Counted from the stretch's first letter, positions 21,648-29,882 are shown. The stretch is 30,328 nucleotides of DNA from JABJPE01 sp036340215 (GCA_036340215.1 JAYYZF010000093.1:1-30328), one strand, 5' to 3'. Translations and numbers: made by a program. Notes: a model not told the origin generated them from the sequence alone.

Positions 21648-23759
21648 ATGCAGGCTACTAGAAAGAGTGCTGGTGAAGAGTACAATAAATATGTTTCACA
21701 TTTAAAGAGTGTAGTCACTGTTGTTAATGGCCAACTTCATTACTTAAATTCGCGCCTGAGAGATATAATTTCAAATGAAGATATTGATATTAATACTCGA
21801 TATTATCAAGCTTCTAGTCTATATGCTCAAATGTTGAGATTATTCTATGTGATTGATAGAATCCATAATTATAGTGATTCAAATTTAACTAAAGAATCCT
21901 CTAACATAGATTTTATTGCAGGCTCTGCAAGCTTGGATCTAGTTGACTTTGTTGATCAATGTCGTCATCTTGATCATCACATCAATAAGGTAAATGAAGG
22001 CTATCTAGCTAAGGGTAAAGTGCAAAAAGCAGCTGTTAACCAAACAATTATTGATCAGTCAATTTTATGGATAACTCAAAATAATAAGGATCTAGTAAAG
22101 TCAAACATATCAGTCCAGAAATTTTTTCTTGACTCAAATTATCAAAGTTCTCTGGAGTCTCTAGATCCAAGTGAATCACTCAAAGATAAGCCAACCATGA
22201 AAGCATACATGGAGCAGCAAAAAAATGATGCATGGCAGTTTATTTTGTCAAATCTTCGAGATGCATTTTGCCAAGATTACATAGACACTGGAATTTATCC
22301 TGCAAAATTTTCAGATATAAAAATGACTAATGCAATTTCATATCGTGATTTTTTGAAAGGAGCAGAGCAAGATATTACTTTAACAAAGTTACCTCTTGAG
22401 CTAAGTAATTTAAATGAGCCCGAAAAATTAAGGGTTTTAGAGGAAAAAGTAACAGCTTTGGGGTTTGATGTTTCACCTGAAGTTTTGGGTAATCTTGTCA
22501 AAAATTCAAGCTTTAAGAGTTACTACGTTAAAAACTACATGTTAAACAGAACTAATAAGCCCTACCTGCAAGGTATAGTTAAAGGGTTAGAAGATTCTTA
22601 CATGAATACAGTTCTAGATAAAATAAGTTCAGACTTTGATGGAGTTATTAGTGAGGTAGCCGAGTCATCAATGTACACCCTTGATGAATTTTCTGAGAGC
22701 AAAATAAATTATAGTTTTACTGACCCAGAAACATCTGGTCATTTTCGCTTTGAAAAGACGGCATGTTCATTTTTATCTCATTTGCAAATCAGTGCCTTAA
22801 GCAAAAATCTTGAGCAAAAGTATGGGAGTGACATATATGACAGTGGAAAGATTTTAAGGGAGTTTAGTATATCTGACTCGAATATCTCCTCTACCAAAAT
22901 TGATAGGAATAAATATAATTTCTTCATGGCTATTATAAATGAAACGGAGTTTCTTCGTGATTCTGGTTATGATTTTTATGTTTCTCTTTATAAAATGAAC
23001 AAAGAGGATAGAAGTGAGCTACTTGAATCAGCTGCAGATTACTTAAAGTCCCCAGGATTTTTAAGTAGATTGCAGTGGATCTCACAAATGGAGGTAGTTG
23101 CGGCTAACTCTGGTGATAGAGACAAGAGGAGATTTTACAAAAGATTTTCCGAAGTACTAAAAATGTACGCATATGCTGTAAAAAAAGTAAATCTAAACGT
23201 AGAGAATAATAGTAAGATGCTTTCTAAGCAGCAATATATGGATGAATTTACAAATGATCAGGACTATATAAATTTGCACCTATATAATTCCTCCTTTGCA
23301 AATTTTACATATTACTATGACAAGCCTAGTTTGAAGTCATTAGTCGATATGGATCGATATTCATATCGAACTAGTATGCCAATAAATGGGGTGGAGCAAA
23401 TAACAACATTTATCGAAGGTGGAGGGATTTTAGATACTTTGCCAGTAGAAGTCAGAAGCATGATAGTATCAGATTATTTACTTTTTGAGCAAAGATATGT
23501 CTGGCAGGAAGATTCACACATTTTAGCTAATGTTTTGCGGCAGATAGATAATGCCTCGAGTAAGCATGATAGTGAGAAAGCTAAGATTAATTATGCAATT
23601 ACTAACTTTGAAAATAATGACTTTCAAATGGATGATTCTGTAATATTTAAAGCCATAAAAGATGATGATTATCGTTACTTAAGAGTTTTACTTGAAAATA
23701 ATGTAAGTTTGGTTGCCAAAAATGAAGAGGGGCTAAACCCACTAGAGTATGCTATTTAG
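21648..23759 (+). CDS. Ankyrin-repeat protein, N-terminal 703 residues (ended by internal TAG)
   Basis: The ATG at 21648 is preceded by GGAGGGAACCA, a strong start. About 650 residues of unrecognised, helical, polar sequence without a signal peptide come first. Residues 248-288 resemble the AAA+ lid of the neighbouring Hda (17 of 41 identical by hand alignment). At 594-625 is LDTLPVEVRSMIVSDYLL, which loosely resembles an F-box core (LPxEVxxxIxxYL); this is speculative. The last 40 residues open an ankyrin array: VIFKAIKDDDYRYLRVLLEN then EGLNPLEYAI, where the TAG at 23757-23759 cuts the second repeat in its first helix. The frame continues perfectly beyond it, so this is most likely one gene of 988 codons carrying a nonsense codon or a read-through stop. 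Proteins of this type in intracellular bacteria are often exported to the host cell; I infer, not know, that here. Confidence 0.8.
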   Translation: MQATRKSAGEEYNKYVSHLKSVVTVVNGQLHYLNSRLRDIISNEDIDINTRYYQASSLYAQMLRLFYVIDRIHNYSDSNLTKESSNIDFIAGSASLDLVDFVDQCRHLDHHINKVNEGYLAKGKVQKAAVNQTIIDQSILWITQNNKDLVKSNISVQKFFLDSNYQSSLESLDPSESLKDKPTMKAYMEQQKNDAWQFILSNLRDAFCQDYIDTGIYPAKFSDIKMTNAISYRDFLKGAEQDITLTKLPLELSNLNEPEKLRVLEEKVTALGFDVSPEVLGNLVKNSSFKSYYVKNYMLNRTNKPYLQGIVKGLEDSYMNTVLDKISSDFDGVISEVAESSMYTLDEFSESKINYSFTDPETSGHFRFEKTACSFLSHLQISALSKNLEQKYGSDIYDSGKILREFSISDSNISSTKIDRNKYNFFMAIINETEFLRDSGYDFYVSLYKMNKEDRSELLESAADYLKSPGFLSRLQWISQMEVVAANSGDRDKRRFYKRFSEVLKMYAYAVKKVNLNVENNSKMLSKQQYMDEFTNDQDYINLHLYNSSFANFTYYYDKPSLKSLVDMDRYSYRTSMPINGVEQITTFIEGGGILDTLPVEVRSMIVSDYLLFEQRYVWQEDSHILANVLRQIDNASSKHDSEKAKINYAITNFENNDFQMDDSVIFKAIKDDDYRYLRVLLENNVSLVAKNEEGLNPLEYAI

Positions 23760-23768
23760 CACGATAAC

Positions 23769-24614
23769 TTGCGCATGGTAAAAAGAATTATCATGGACAT
23801 AGACAGGCGGAGACAACTAGCAGGTAACTCAGGTAATTTCCCTTTGCCATTGCGATTTGCTATCAAGAATAACAGTATAGAATCCACGCCTTTCTTACTA
23901 GAAATAATAGGAGTGAACAACTTATCTAAAACAATAATGCACGAAGCAGTTAAAAGTGGTAATTTGTTGATGGTAAAACTTCTCTTGAACGAAGGTGTGA
24001 GTCCAAATAACAAGGATTCTTCTGGCTGTCTTCCAATATCATATGTTCCTAAAGACAGAGAAGATATGGTACAGCTTCTCTCTGGCAAGCCACTTGCTGA
24101 TATAGTTCCAAAAAAATCAGCTCTTCAGAGTAAAAATGCAATTTTTGATAGCAAAAATATAAAAAAATTAAGAGATGTTTTTTCTTTATATGGTAAGGGA
24201 GCTAATAGGTCAGATTTATGGATGAGAAGGGGGGTATTTATTTTGCTTGCTATTTCTATATCCTCATTTGCAGCAGCTTTTTTCTATCCTATTAACTTGC
24301 TTCTTAATGTTGCTATGATTGCATGTTATTCAGCGGTGATATTGGAGTCTTATGTCAGTAATATATGCCTGCCAAATAGCCCAAAAATTACAGAAGTCAT
24401 GTTAGATAATACAATGTTGGGGGTACAAAGAGATGAAGGTGCTAAAGTAAATAGTGCATTATTATTTCCATTCATAAGTGATAATACAAATAATGCGAAA
24501 TCAAGTGAAATAATTAATTCAGTATCAAGTAATGATAATGATATTAAATTATTAGATAAGGAAAATTTTGCGCCAGATAATCTTGTAGCTCTGGATTCAA
24601 CCGTGAGGGTGTAA
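23769..24614 (+). CDS. In-frame continuation of the ankyrin protein: repeats, membrane hairpin, tail
   Basis: Same frame as the preceding 703 codons; only TAG CAC GAT AAC separates the stop from the first possible start (TTG 23769; ATG 23775), and neither has a ribosome-binding site, so independent translation is doubtful. It completes the ankyrin repeat broken by the TAG (HDNLRMVKRIIMD) and adds about three more: PLPLRFAIKNNS, TIMHEAVKSGNLLMVKLLL, and a degenerate CLPISYVPKDREDMVQLLS. Two hydrophobic helices follow (about residues 155-173 and 177-195 from the TTG), then an 80-residue Ser/Asn/Asp-rich tail. With the N-terminal part the full product would have the same overall plan as the 887-aa protein at 1252. 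The TAA is 1 base before the next ATG. Confidence 0.75.
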   Translation: MRMVKRIIMDIDRRRQLAGNSGNFPLPLRFAIKNNSIESTPFLLEIIGVNNLSKTIMHEAVKSGNLLMVKLLLNEGVSPNNKDSSGCLPISYVPKDREDMVQLLSGKPLADIVPKKSALQSKNAIFDSKNIKKLRDVFSLYGKGANRSDLWMRRGVFILLAISISSFAAAFFYPINLLLNVAMIACYSAVILESYVSNICLPNSPKITEVMLDNTMLGVQRDEGAKVNSALLFPFISDNTNNAKSSEIINSVSSNDNDIKLLDKENFAPDNLVALDSTVRV

Positions 24615-24615
24615 A

Positions 24616-25449
24616 ATGATTGTAACAAGTTTTACTGAAGAGTTAATTAATAAATTTTGTCTTGTAATTAGAGGTCATGTAAACAGTGGGAATGAAAGTT
24701 TTGTACCCGTAATGTCCCAACTCTTCAACTTAATTGATTCTGATATTTTTGCTAGGCATGGTCGTGGAGTAATTGCCGAACAGATTAATAATTTTTTTAC
24801 TACGCCAAGTAAAGGAGGGGCTTTTTTAACTGACTTGAACTGTTTTTTTCTGCGTGATGATGTGAGGTATTTTATCGCAAAGTTAAAGAAGGAGTGCTCC
24901 AATACAAATGACATAAGTTCTGACTTGAATGATTTTACTTGCTTTTTAGATTTGGTGTCTAACTGTGTTGCACAAAATTACAAAAACTCATCTCATAAGA
25001 GTGGATTTGTTAATATTAAACTTAGACTTGATGCTAATGAACAGCGAGAGTTTAGGCTTCAAGCAAATTCTGATTTCAGCAAGTTTTTAAAATTTATAGA
25101 CACATCAGAGTCTCAATGTTATTTATTGATATGTGATCATAAATCATATGTAAGTATTGCATGTATAATTTTGTCTTTAGTAGTTTTTTCATGCTCTATT
25201 TTTTTCACTCATCAAATAATATTATTTTCATTATCAGTGTTAATGTTATTTTTCGGTATTGCGGTACACGTTTACAATATAATTTTTGCATCCCAGACAA
25301 AATATTTCTTTGAGAGTAAGGGTTGGGGTAATTGCTCTGATATTAGTAGCTCTAGTTTGTCAGGTAATTTTAATAAAGGTGATATAACAATTGAGTCAAT
25401 GTATATAGATGAAACAAGCTACTCTGGAATGCTAGCTGAGGAAAGATAA
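24616..25449 (+). CDS. Unrecognised 277-aa protein with C-terminal membrane hairpin
   Basis: Begins 1 base after the ankyrin gene's stop, with GAGGGTG spanning the end of that gene as ribosome-binding site, so the two are translationally coupled. No family is recognised. Residues 1-175 are soluble and helical with several Cys; two membrane segments follow at about 178-197 and 201-224, joined by a very short turn; the final 50 residues are Ser-rich then acidic (ending GMLAEER). No signal peptide. The hairpin-plus-tail layout matches the proteins at 2, 1252 and the ankyrin product, suggesting that the partners are inserted into the same membrane. That they act together is inference from coupling. 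Confidence 0.8.
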   Translation: MIVTSFTEELINKFCLVIRGHVNSGNESFVPVMSQLFNLIDSDIFARHGRGVIAEQINNFFTTPSKGGAFLTDLNCFFLRDDVRYFIAKLKKECSNTNDISSDLNDFTCFLDLVSNCVAQNYKNSSHKSGFVNIKLRLDANEQREFRLQANSDFSKFLKFIDTSESQCYLLICDHKSYVSIACIILSLVVFSCSIFFTHQIILFSLSVLMLFFGIAVHVYNIIFASQTKYFFESKGWGNCSDISSSSLSGNFNKGDITIESMYIDETSYSGMLAEER

Positions 25450-25477
25450 GGCTAATGATTATTATCTGTTAATAGAT

Positions 25478-26080
25478 CTAAGAAAGTTTTAATGCTAGCT
25501 GCGCAATTCTTTTGCCAAATGCTATACATATTTTTTTCTCGTCAGCATCTACTGCTCTACTGCCGTCTCCACCAGCTAAATGAGATGGTCCATACGGTGT
25601 GCCGCCTGATTTTGTTGAAATTAATGAGCTCTCTGTATATGGAACCCCAGCTATTATCATACCGTGGTGCATTAGTGGTATTAGCATGCTGATAATTGTT
25701 GTCTCCATACCACCATGAAGAGATCCAGTCGAAGTAAAACATCCTGCCGGTTTACCCGCTAGTTTGCCAGATAGCCATGTAGATGTAGTTTGATCTAGAA
25801 AATATTTCAGCTGAGATGCCATATTTCCAAAGCGAGTAGGGCTACCAAGTATTAATCCAGAGCAGTTTTCAAGCTCATCAATAGATGCGTATGGAGATCC
25901 ACTTTCAGGGATAATGGGGGCATCTTTCTTAGAATTTGTAGGGCTTATATCTGGAACTGTTCTTAACACAGCTTCTATACCCTTAATGCTATCAACGCCA
26001 TTACATATTTGTTTGGCCATTTCAAGCGTGTTTTTATAGCTACTATAGTATAAAACTAGTACATACTTATTGTCAGGCAT
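25478..26080 (-). CDS. wrbA: NAD(P)H:quinone oxidoreductase WrbA
   Basis: A flavodoxin-like FMN enzyme that reduces quinones by two electrons, avoiding semiquinone radicals. The 200-residue protein (E. coli 198) has the FMN phosphate loop YYSSYKNTLEMA (residues 11-22), GSPTRFGNMASQLKYFLDQT (79-98), and the family motif TSTGSLHGGMETT near 115, as well as GGTPYGPSHLAGGDGSR near 158. The ATG at 26080 has AAGGAAA five bases upstream. It is divergent from yihY and ends 28 bases from the convergent end of the membrane-hairpin gene. Confidence 0.95.
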   Translation of the reverse strand: MPDNKYVLVLYYSSYKNTLEMAKQICNGVDSIKGIEAVLRTVPDISPTNSKKDAPIIPESGSPYASIDELENCSGLILGSPTRFGNMASQLKYFLDQTTSTWLSGKLAGKPAGCFTSTGSLHGGMETTIISMLIPLMHHGMIIAGVPYTESSLISTKSGGTPYGPSHLAGGDGSRAVDADEKKICIAFGKRIAQLALKLS

Positions 26081-26107
26081 AATATTTCCTTAGTGACTAA
26101 CACAATA

Positions 26108-26136
26108 ATGATAGGTTATTTCCTTTTTATATTCAA
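26108..26136 (-). promoter_or_regulatory. Promoter of wrbA
   Basis: Minus strand TTGAAT (26136-26131), 17-bp spacer and TATCAT (26113-26108, five of six). The start would be near 26101, with a 20-nt leader. Confidence 0.55.
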
Positions 26137-26160
26137 TCGCCAGAGAAAATAATCTATAAT
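26132..26160 (+). promoter_or_regulatory. Promoter of the yihY-ldt-dut-algC operon
   Basis: TATAAT (26155-26160, perfect) with TTCAAT (26132-26137) 17 bp upstream. The weak -35 occupies the same bases as the wrbA -35 on the other strand, so the two promoters overlap back to back. Confidence 0.45.
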
Positions 26161-26191
26161 TTTGGCAGTAACTTGATCTTGAGGTTTAAAA

Positions 26192-26992
26192 ATGAAACAA
26201 GCTATGTCTAAGATATACAATCTATCAGTCTTTTGTTGTGTTCATGCGAAAAAAGTCGATTGTATGGGGCGGTCAGCTATTTTATCTTTTACTTCGATGT
26301 TTTCATTAGTTCCGATTTTGGTTCTAACAATGAGTTTCATAAGTCTGTTACCTGTATTAAAGGTCTTCAGTGCTCAGGTAGAGAATTTGCTTCTTTCACA
26401 CATATCCGTCTTCAATGCTGATAACTTATCTTTTTACATACGAGGCTTTATCGAAAAATCAAGTGATTTATCCTCTATAGGTTTTCTATTTCTCTTCATC
26501 TCAAGTTTTTTACTCTTCCTTGAAATAGAGACAGCTTTTGATAAAATATGGCAGGTAAAAAAGATAAGGCATGGTTTAATAAGTTCTCTGTTACACTCAT
26601 GTTTGCTTTTACTTCTTCCAGTGATGTTTTGTTTAACTATTTTTCTTGAATATTCATTACCAGCTATTTTTGAATCACTTGGCTTTATGGATTACATATC
26701 ACCAGCATTTTGGACTTTCTCAATGGCCATACTAATATTTTCTAGTTTGTATAAGATAATCCCAAGTTGTCACGTAAAAACCACTTATGCAATAGTTTCT
26801 GGGATTTTTTCATCAATCTTGTTTGTTGTCTTAAAACATTCCTTAATTATTTATTTTTCGATGTTTAACAGTTATGCTAATCTCTATGGTGCTTTTGCTG
26901 CTTTGCCAATATTCATGTTATGGCTATATTGTTCTTGGCTAATTATCTTAATGGGAGCGGTTCTCAGTTATGCGTTGGATAAATTCAAGTAA
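26192..26992 (+). CDS. YihY/BrkB-family inner-membrane protein
   Basis: A 266-residue protein with about six membrane helices. The family pattern is visible: a conserved N-terminal region with SFTSMFSLVPILVL (residues 29-42), FLEIETAFDKIWQV near 108-121, YKIIPSCHVK near 186 and the final GAFAALPIFMLWLYCSWLIILMGAVLSY, typical of YihY. The family was once annotated as ribonuclease BN in error; its function is unresolved. The ATG has TTGAGG about 8 bases upstream. It overlaps the L,D-transpeptidase gene by 23 bases, so they are coupled. Confidence 0.9.
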   Translation: MKQAMSKIYNLSVFCCVHAKKVDCMGRSAILSFTSMFSLVPILVLTMSFISLLPVLKVFSAQVENLLLSHISVFNADNLSFYIRGFIEKSSDLSSIGFLFLFISSFLLFLEIETAFDKIWQVKKIRHGLISSLLHSCLLLLLPVMFCLTIFLEYSLPAIFESLGFMDYISPAFWTFSMAILIFSSLYKIIPSCHVKTTYAIVSGIFSSILFVVLKHSLIIYFSMFNSYANLYGAFAALPIFMLWLYCSWLIILMGAVLSYALDKFK

Positions 26993-27911
26993 AAAATTAA
27001 TTTTTTTATCATTCATAATATTTATCTTGTCTATTTGTTATGCTGATACAGACATTCTTCTTGGCGGGAAGTCAAACAACAAAATTGGCAAGATAGAAAG
27101 TTCTCAACTCAGGGATAAGGAGACTTTGTCCTCTTTAGCGAGACGAAATGATTTGGGCTATGATGAGCTAATTCAGGCTAATCCTAGTGTAGACCTTGAA
27201 AATATCCATGTTGGGGATGTTCTAGTAATTCCAAGTAGCCATTTACTCTTAGAGCAGCCAAAGAAAGATATTGTTGTAAACTTACCAGAAAGGAGACTTT
27301 ATCATCATCTTAAAGGTAAGTTAAAAATAAAAACTTATCCTGTTGGGGTAGGCGAGCTAGGATGGTCTACACCCTTAGGAAAAATGACAATAATAGGTAA
27401 ACGAAGAGACCCACATTGGTATGTGCCAAAATCGGTTTTAGAAAAGAATGAAAAAGAGGGTATAACATTACCAAGAGTTGTTGCTCCAGGACCTGATAAT
27501 CCACTTGGAACAAGAGCTATGCGCTTATCTTCACCATCTTATCTTATCCATGGAACAAACGAGCCAGATGGCGTTGGTAAAAGAAGTACGGCAGGTTGTA
27601 TAAGTTTATACCCAGAAGATATTATAAATTTATACAGAGATACAAAGATGGATAGCTCTGTTAACATAGTTAACCATGATTTAAAATGGATGCTCGATGG
27701 TGATTATCTTTGTGTAGAAGTCCATCCACCAATAGATCTTAGTTCTAAGAATGAAATCCTACAAGATAATAGAGAAAGATTAGATTACATTCAGCAAGAA
27801 AAATTTAACTTACTTGAGGCTAAGTTCAGTATTGATAAGGCATATAACAGTTACTGGCAGCTTATAAAAAAAGAACAGTTAGGTGTTCCTCAGTGCGTTA
27901 AAGTTTATTAA
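26970..27911 (+). CDS. L,D-transpeptidase (YkuD family) with LysM-like domain
   Basis: Cross-links peptidoglycan by 3-3 bonds or attaches proteins to it in the periplasm. The 313-residue protein opens with a signal peptide (to about residue 25, CYADT), then a LysM-like segment (ETLSSLARRNDLGYDELIQANPSVD, about 51-88) and a YkuD catalytic domain from about 100. The catalytic motif is complete: HGTN with His194 and then STAGC with Cys210 followed by ISLYPED. The arrangement resembles E. coli ErfK/YbiS/YcfS, whose members differ in substrate, so I assign no symbol. It starts inside the end of yihY and its TAA overlaps the dut ATG as TAATG. Confidence 0.92.
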   Translation: MRWINSSKKLIFLSFIIFILSICYADTDILLGGKSNNKIGKIESSQLRDKETLSSLARRNDLGYDELIQANPSVDLENIHVGDVLVIPSSHLLLEQPKKDIVVNLPERRLYHHLKGKLKIKTYPVGVGELGWSTPLGKMTIIGKRRDPHWYVPKSVLEKNEKEGITLPRVVAPGPDNPLGTRAMRLSSPSYLIHGTNEPDGVGKRSTAGCISLYPEDIINLYRDTKMDSSVNIVNHDLKWMLDGDYLCVEVHPPIDLSSKNEILQDNRERLDYIQQEKFNLLEAKFSIDKAYNSYWQLIKKEQLGVPQCVKVY

Positions 27912-28390
27912 TGGTTCTTATTATGAAAGTACAGATTAAAATTATGAATAAAAAATTAGGCTCTGAAATTCCAATGCCTGTTTTCCAAACAGCTGGTTCT
28001 GCAGGTCTGGATTTGCGTGCTTGTTTGACAGAGGATTTATTGATTAAACCTGACGATAAAGTTTTAGTTGGTACTGGCCTTGCTATATTTATAGGTGATG
28101 CTGACTACGCCGCAATGATATTACCAAGATCAGGCCTTGGGCATAAGCATGGTATAATTTTGGGTAATACTATAGGTTTAATAGATTCAGACTATCAAGG
28201 TGAACTTATGGTTTCGTGTTGGAATAGGGGAAATAAAGATTATAAGCTTGCTGTTGGTGAGAGATTTGCTCAGCTTATTTTCACAAGGGTATACCAGCCA
28301 CAGATTATTGTTGTGGATGATTTTAAGCCTACTGAGCGCGGTCAAGGTGGTTTTGGAAGTACTGGTAGTAATGAAAATATATCCACATAA
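27911..28390 (+). CDS. dut: Deoxyuridine 5'-triphosphate nucleotidohydrolase
   Basis: Hydrolyses dUTP to dUMP and pyrophosphate, preventing uracil in DNA and supplying dTMP synthesis; the enzyme is a homotrimer. All five family motifs are visible: AGLDLRA, PRSGLGHKHGI, GLIDSDYQGEL with the catalytic Asp, GERFAQLIF and the C-terminal RGQGGFGSTG arm. The product is 159 residues from ATG 27911 (overlapping the previous stop as TAATG) or 155 from ATG 27923, which matches E. coli Dut (151) better; no ribosome-binding site decides between them. It lies 11 bases before the phosphohexomutase gene. In other gammaproteobacteria dut is likewise beside algC. Confidence 0.96.
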   Translation: MVLIMKVQIKIMNKKLGSEIPMPVFQTAGSAGLDLRACLTEDLLIKPDDKVLVGTGLAIFIGDADYAAMILPRSGLGHKHGIILGNTIGLIDSDYQGELMVSCWNRGNKDYKLAVGERFAQLIFTRVYQPQIIVVDDFKPTERGQGGFGSTGSNENIST

Positions 28391-28401
28391 GGAGGAGTGA
28401 T

Positions 28402-29829
28402 TTGACGACATATTCTGTAACTAAGAGTTTAAAAAAAGAAATATTCAGGGCTTATGACATTCGTGGTGTAGTGAATGATGGTATTGACGCTAATACTGTG
28501 TATACCATAGGAAAGGCTTTGGCTACTAAGATAAAATCAGGCGGAAGGAACAAAGTGATAATAGGTCGAGATGGTCGTTTATCAAGTCCGCATTTGAGTG
28601 ATGCATTGATTGCTGGCTTTATTACGAGTGGTTGTGATGTTATTTTTATTGGGGAAGTTCCTTCACCAATTTTGTATTTTGCCACTTTTAATTTAGGAAT
28701 TGAAGATGCAGTAATGCTTACAGGTAGTCATAATCCAAAGAATTATAATGGTTTGAAAATGATTGTTGGTGGTAAGACTTTGTCAGAGTCAGATATAAAA
28801 AATATCTACGATTTAATACTTAACACTGATTTTACTGCTACAAAAGAAGGTGTGAAAACAGATATTGAGATTATAGATAGTTACATTGATGATGTTTGCC
28901 AGCGTGTCAACTTAAACCGACCCCTTAAGGTTGTTTTAGATTGTGGCAATGGTGTAGCAAGCAATGTCGCACCTAAGTTATTTGAAAATCTAGGTTGTGA
29001 GGTTGTTAAGCTATACTGTAATGTTGATGGTAACTTCCCTAATCATCACCCTAACCCCAGTGTAGCTGAAAATTTAGTAGATTTAATTGATGCTGTTAGG
29101 GAATACAATGCAGACGTGGGGTTGGCATTTGATGGTGATGCAGATCGTATTGGAGTTGTTGACAATAGCGGCAAAATAATTTGGCCTGATAGACTCATGA
29201 TGGCCTACAGTAATGATATCTTACAGAGGTCTCCTGGTGAAAAGATTGTATTTGATGTCAAGTGTAGTAGTTTATTAGAAAGTGTCATAGCATCTAACGG
29301 TGGCTTACCTATCCAGTGGAGAACCGGTCACTCTGTGTTGAAGGCAAAAATGATATCTGAGCAAGCAGCTCTCGCTGGTGAAATGAGTGGTCATATATTT
29401 TTCAAGGAAAACTGGTATGGGTTTGATGATGGAGTTTACTCAGGTGCTCGTCTTCTAAAAATATTATCAGCAACTACTCAATCATGCGCAGCCTTCTTTG
29501 ATAGTTTCCCCGAGGGTATTAATACCCCAGAAATAATAATACCAATAGCTGAGAATAAAAAATTTGTCTTTATGAAAGAATTAGTGAGCAAGGCTGATTT
29601 TAAAGATGCTTCTGTTAATACAATAGATGGCTTACGGGTCACTTTTAAGTATGGCTGGGGATTGGTGAGGGCGTCAAATACAACTCCTGCATTAACTTTA
29701 CGCTTTGAGGCTAACTCTGCTGAGAACTTGACTAAGGTGCAAAATATTATGTGTAAATATATGCATGATGTTGACCCATCTCTAGATTTATCAAGTCTCC
29801 TAGCTTGTGAAGAGCAAATCAATGCTTAA
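28402..29829 (+). CDS. algC: Phosphomannomutase/phosphoglucomutase, AlgC type
   Basis: Interconverts hexose 6- and 1-phosphates to supply precursors of surface polysaccharides such as LPS. The 475-residue product (P. aeruginosa AlgC 463) has all four active-site loops: the phosphoserine TGSHNP with Ser109, the Mg-binding DGDADR (Asp244, 246, 248), the sugar-binding GEMSGH (Glu327, Ser329, His331), and the phosphate-binding RASNTTPALTLRFE near the C-terminus. The start is TTG 28402 with the very strong AAGGAGGA upstream, so translation is likely to be efficient despite the codon. It is the last gene of the yihY operon; a new promoter follows for the NfeD gene. Confidence 0.93.
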   Translation: MTTYSVTKSLKKEIFRAYDIRGVVNDGIDANTVYTIGKALATKIKSGGRNKVIIGRDGRLSSPHLSDALIAGFITSGCDVIFIGEVPSPILYFATFNLGIEDAVMLTGSHNPKNYNGLKMIVGGKTLSESDIKNIYDLILNTDFTATKEGVKTDIEIIDSYIDDVCQRVNLNRPLKVVLDCGNGVASNVAPKLFENLGCEVVKLYCNVDGNFPNHHPNPSVAENLVDLIDAVREYNADVGLAFDGDADRIGVVDNSGKIIWPDRLMMAYSNDILQRSPGEKIVFDVKCSSLLESVIASNGGLPIQWRTGHSVLKAKMISEQAALAGEMSGHIFFKENWYGFDDGVYSGARLLKILSATTQSCAAFFDSFPEGINTPEIIIPIAENKKFVFMKELVSKADFKDASVNTIDGLRVTFKYGWGLVRASNTTPALTLRFEANSAENLTKVQNIMCKYMHDVDPSLDLSSLLACEEQINA

Positions 29830-29834
29830 CTTAA

Positions 29835-29863
29835 TTGAGTTTTACCGCATTTTTTGTTATAAT
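29835..29863 (+). promoter_or_regulatory. Promoter of the NfeD-family gene
   Basis: TTGAGT (29835-29840), 17-bp spacer, and perfect TATAAT (29858-29863) in an extended form (TGT before it). The start is near 29870, leaving only about 13 nt of leader that contains AGGAG. Confidence 0.65.
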
Positions 29864-29882
29864 TGTATTATAGGAGTTTTAG

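Noticed and set aside
21466..21705. 79-codon open frame before the ankyrin gene
   Set aside because: Its ATG lies inside the -35/spacer of the ankyrin promoter, it has no ribosome-binding site, and it overlaps the well-supported 703-codon gene in another frame.
23769..24614. Downstream ankyrin part as an independent gene
   Set aside because: No ribosome-binding site precedes its TTG or ATG, and the frame continues directly from the upstream gene through one TAG inside a repeat. Kept as an entry but interpreted as the same gene.
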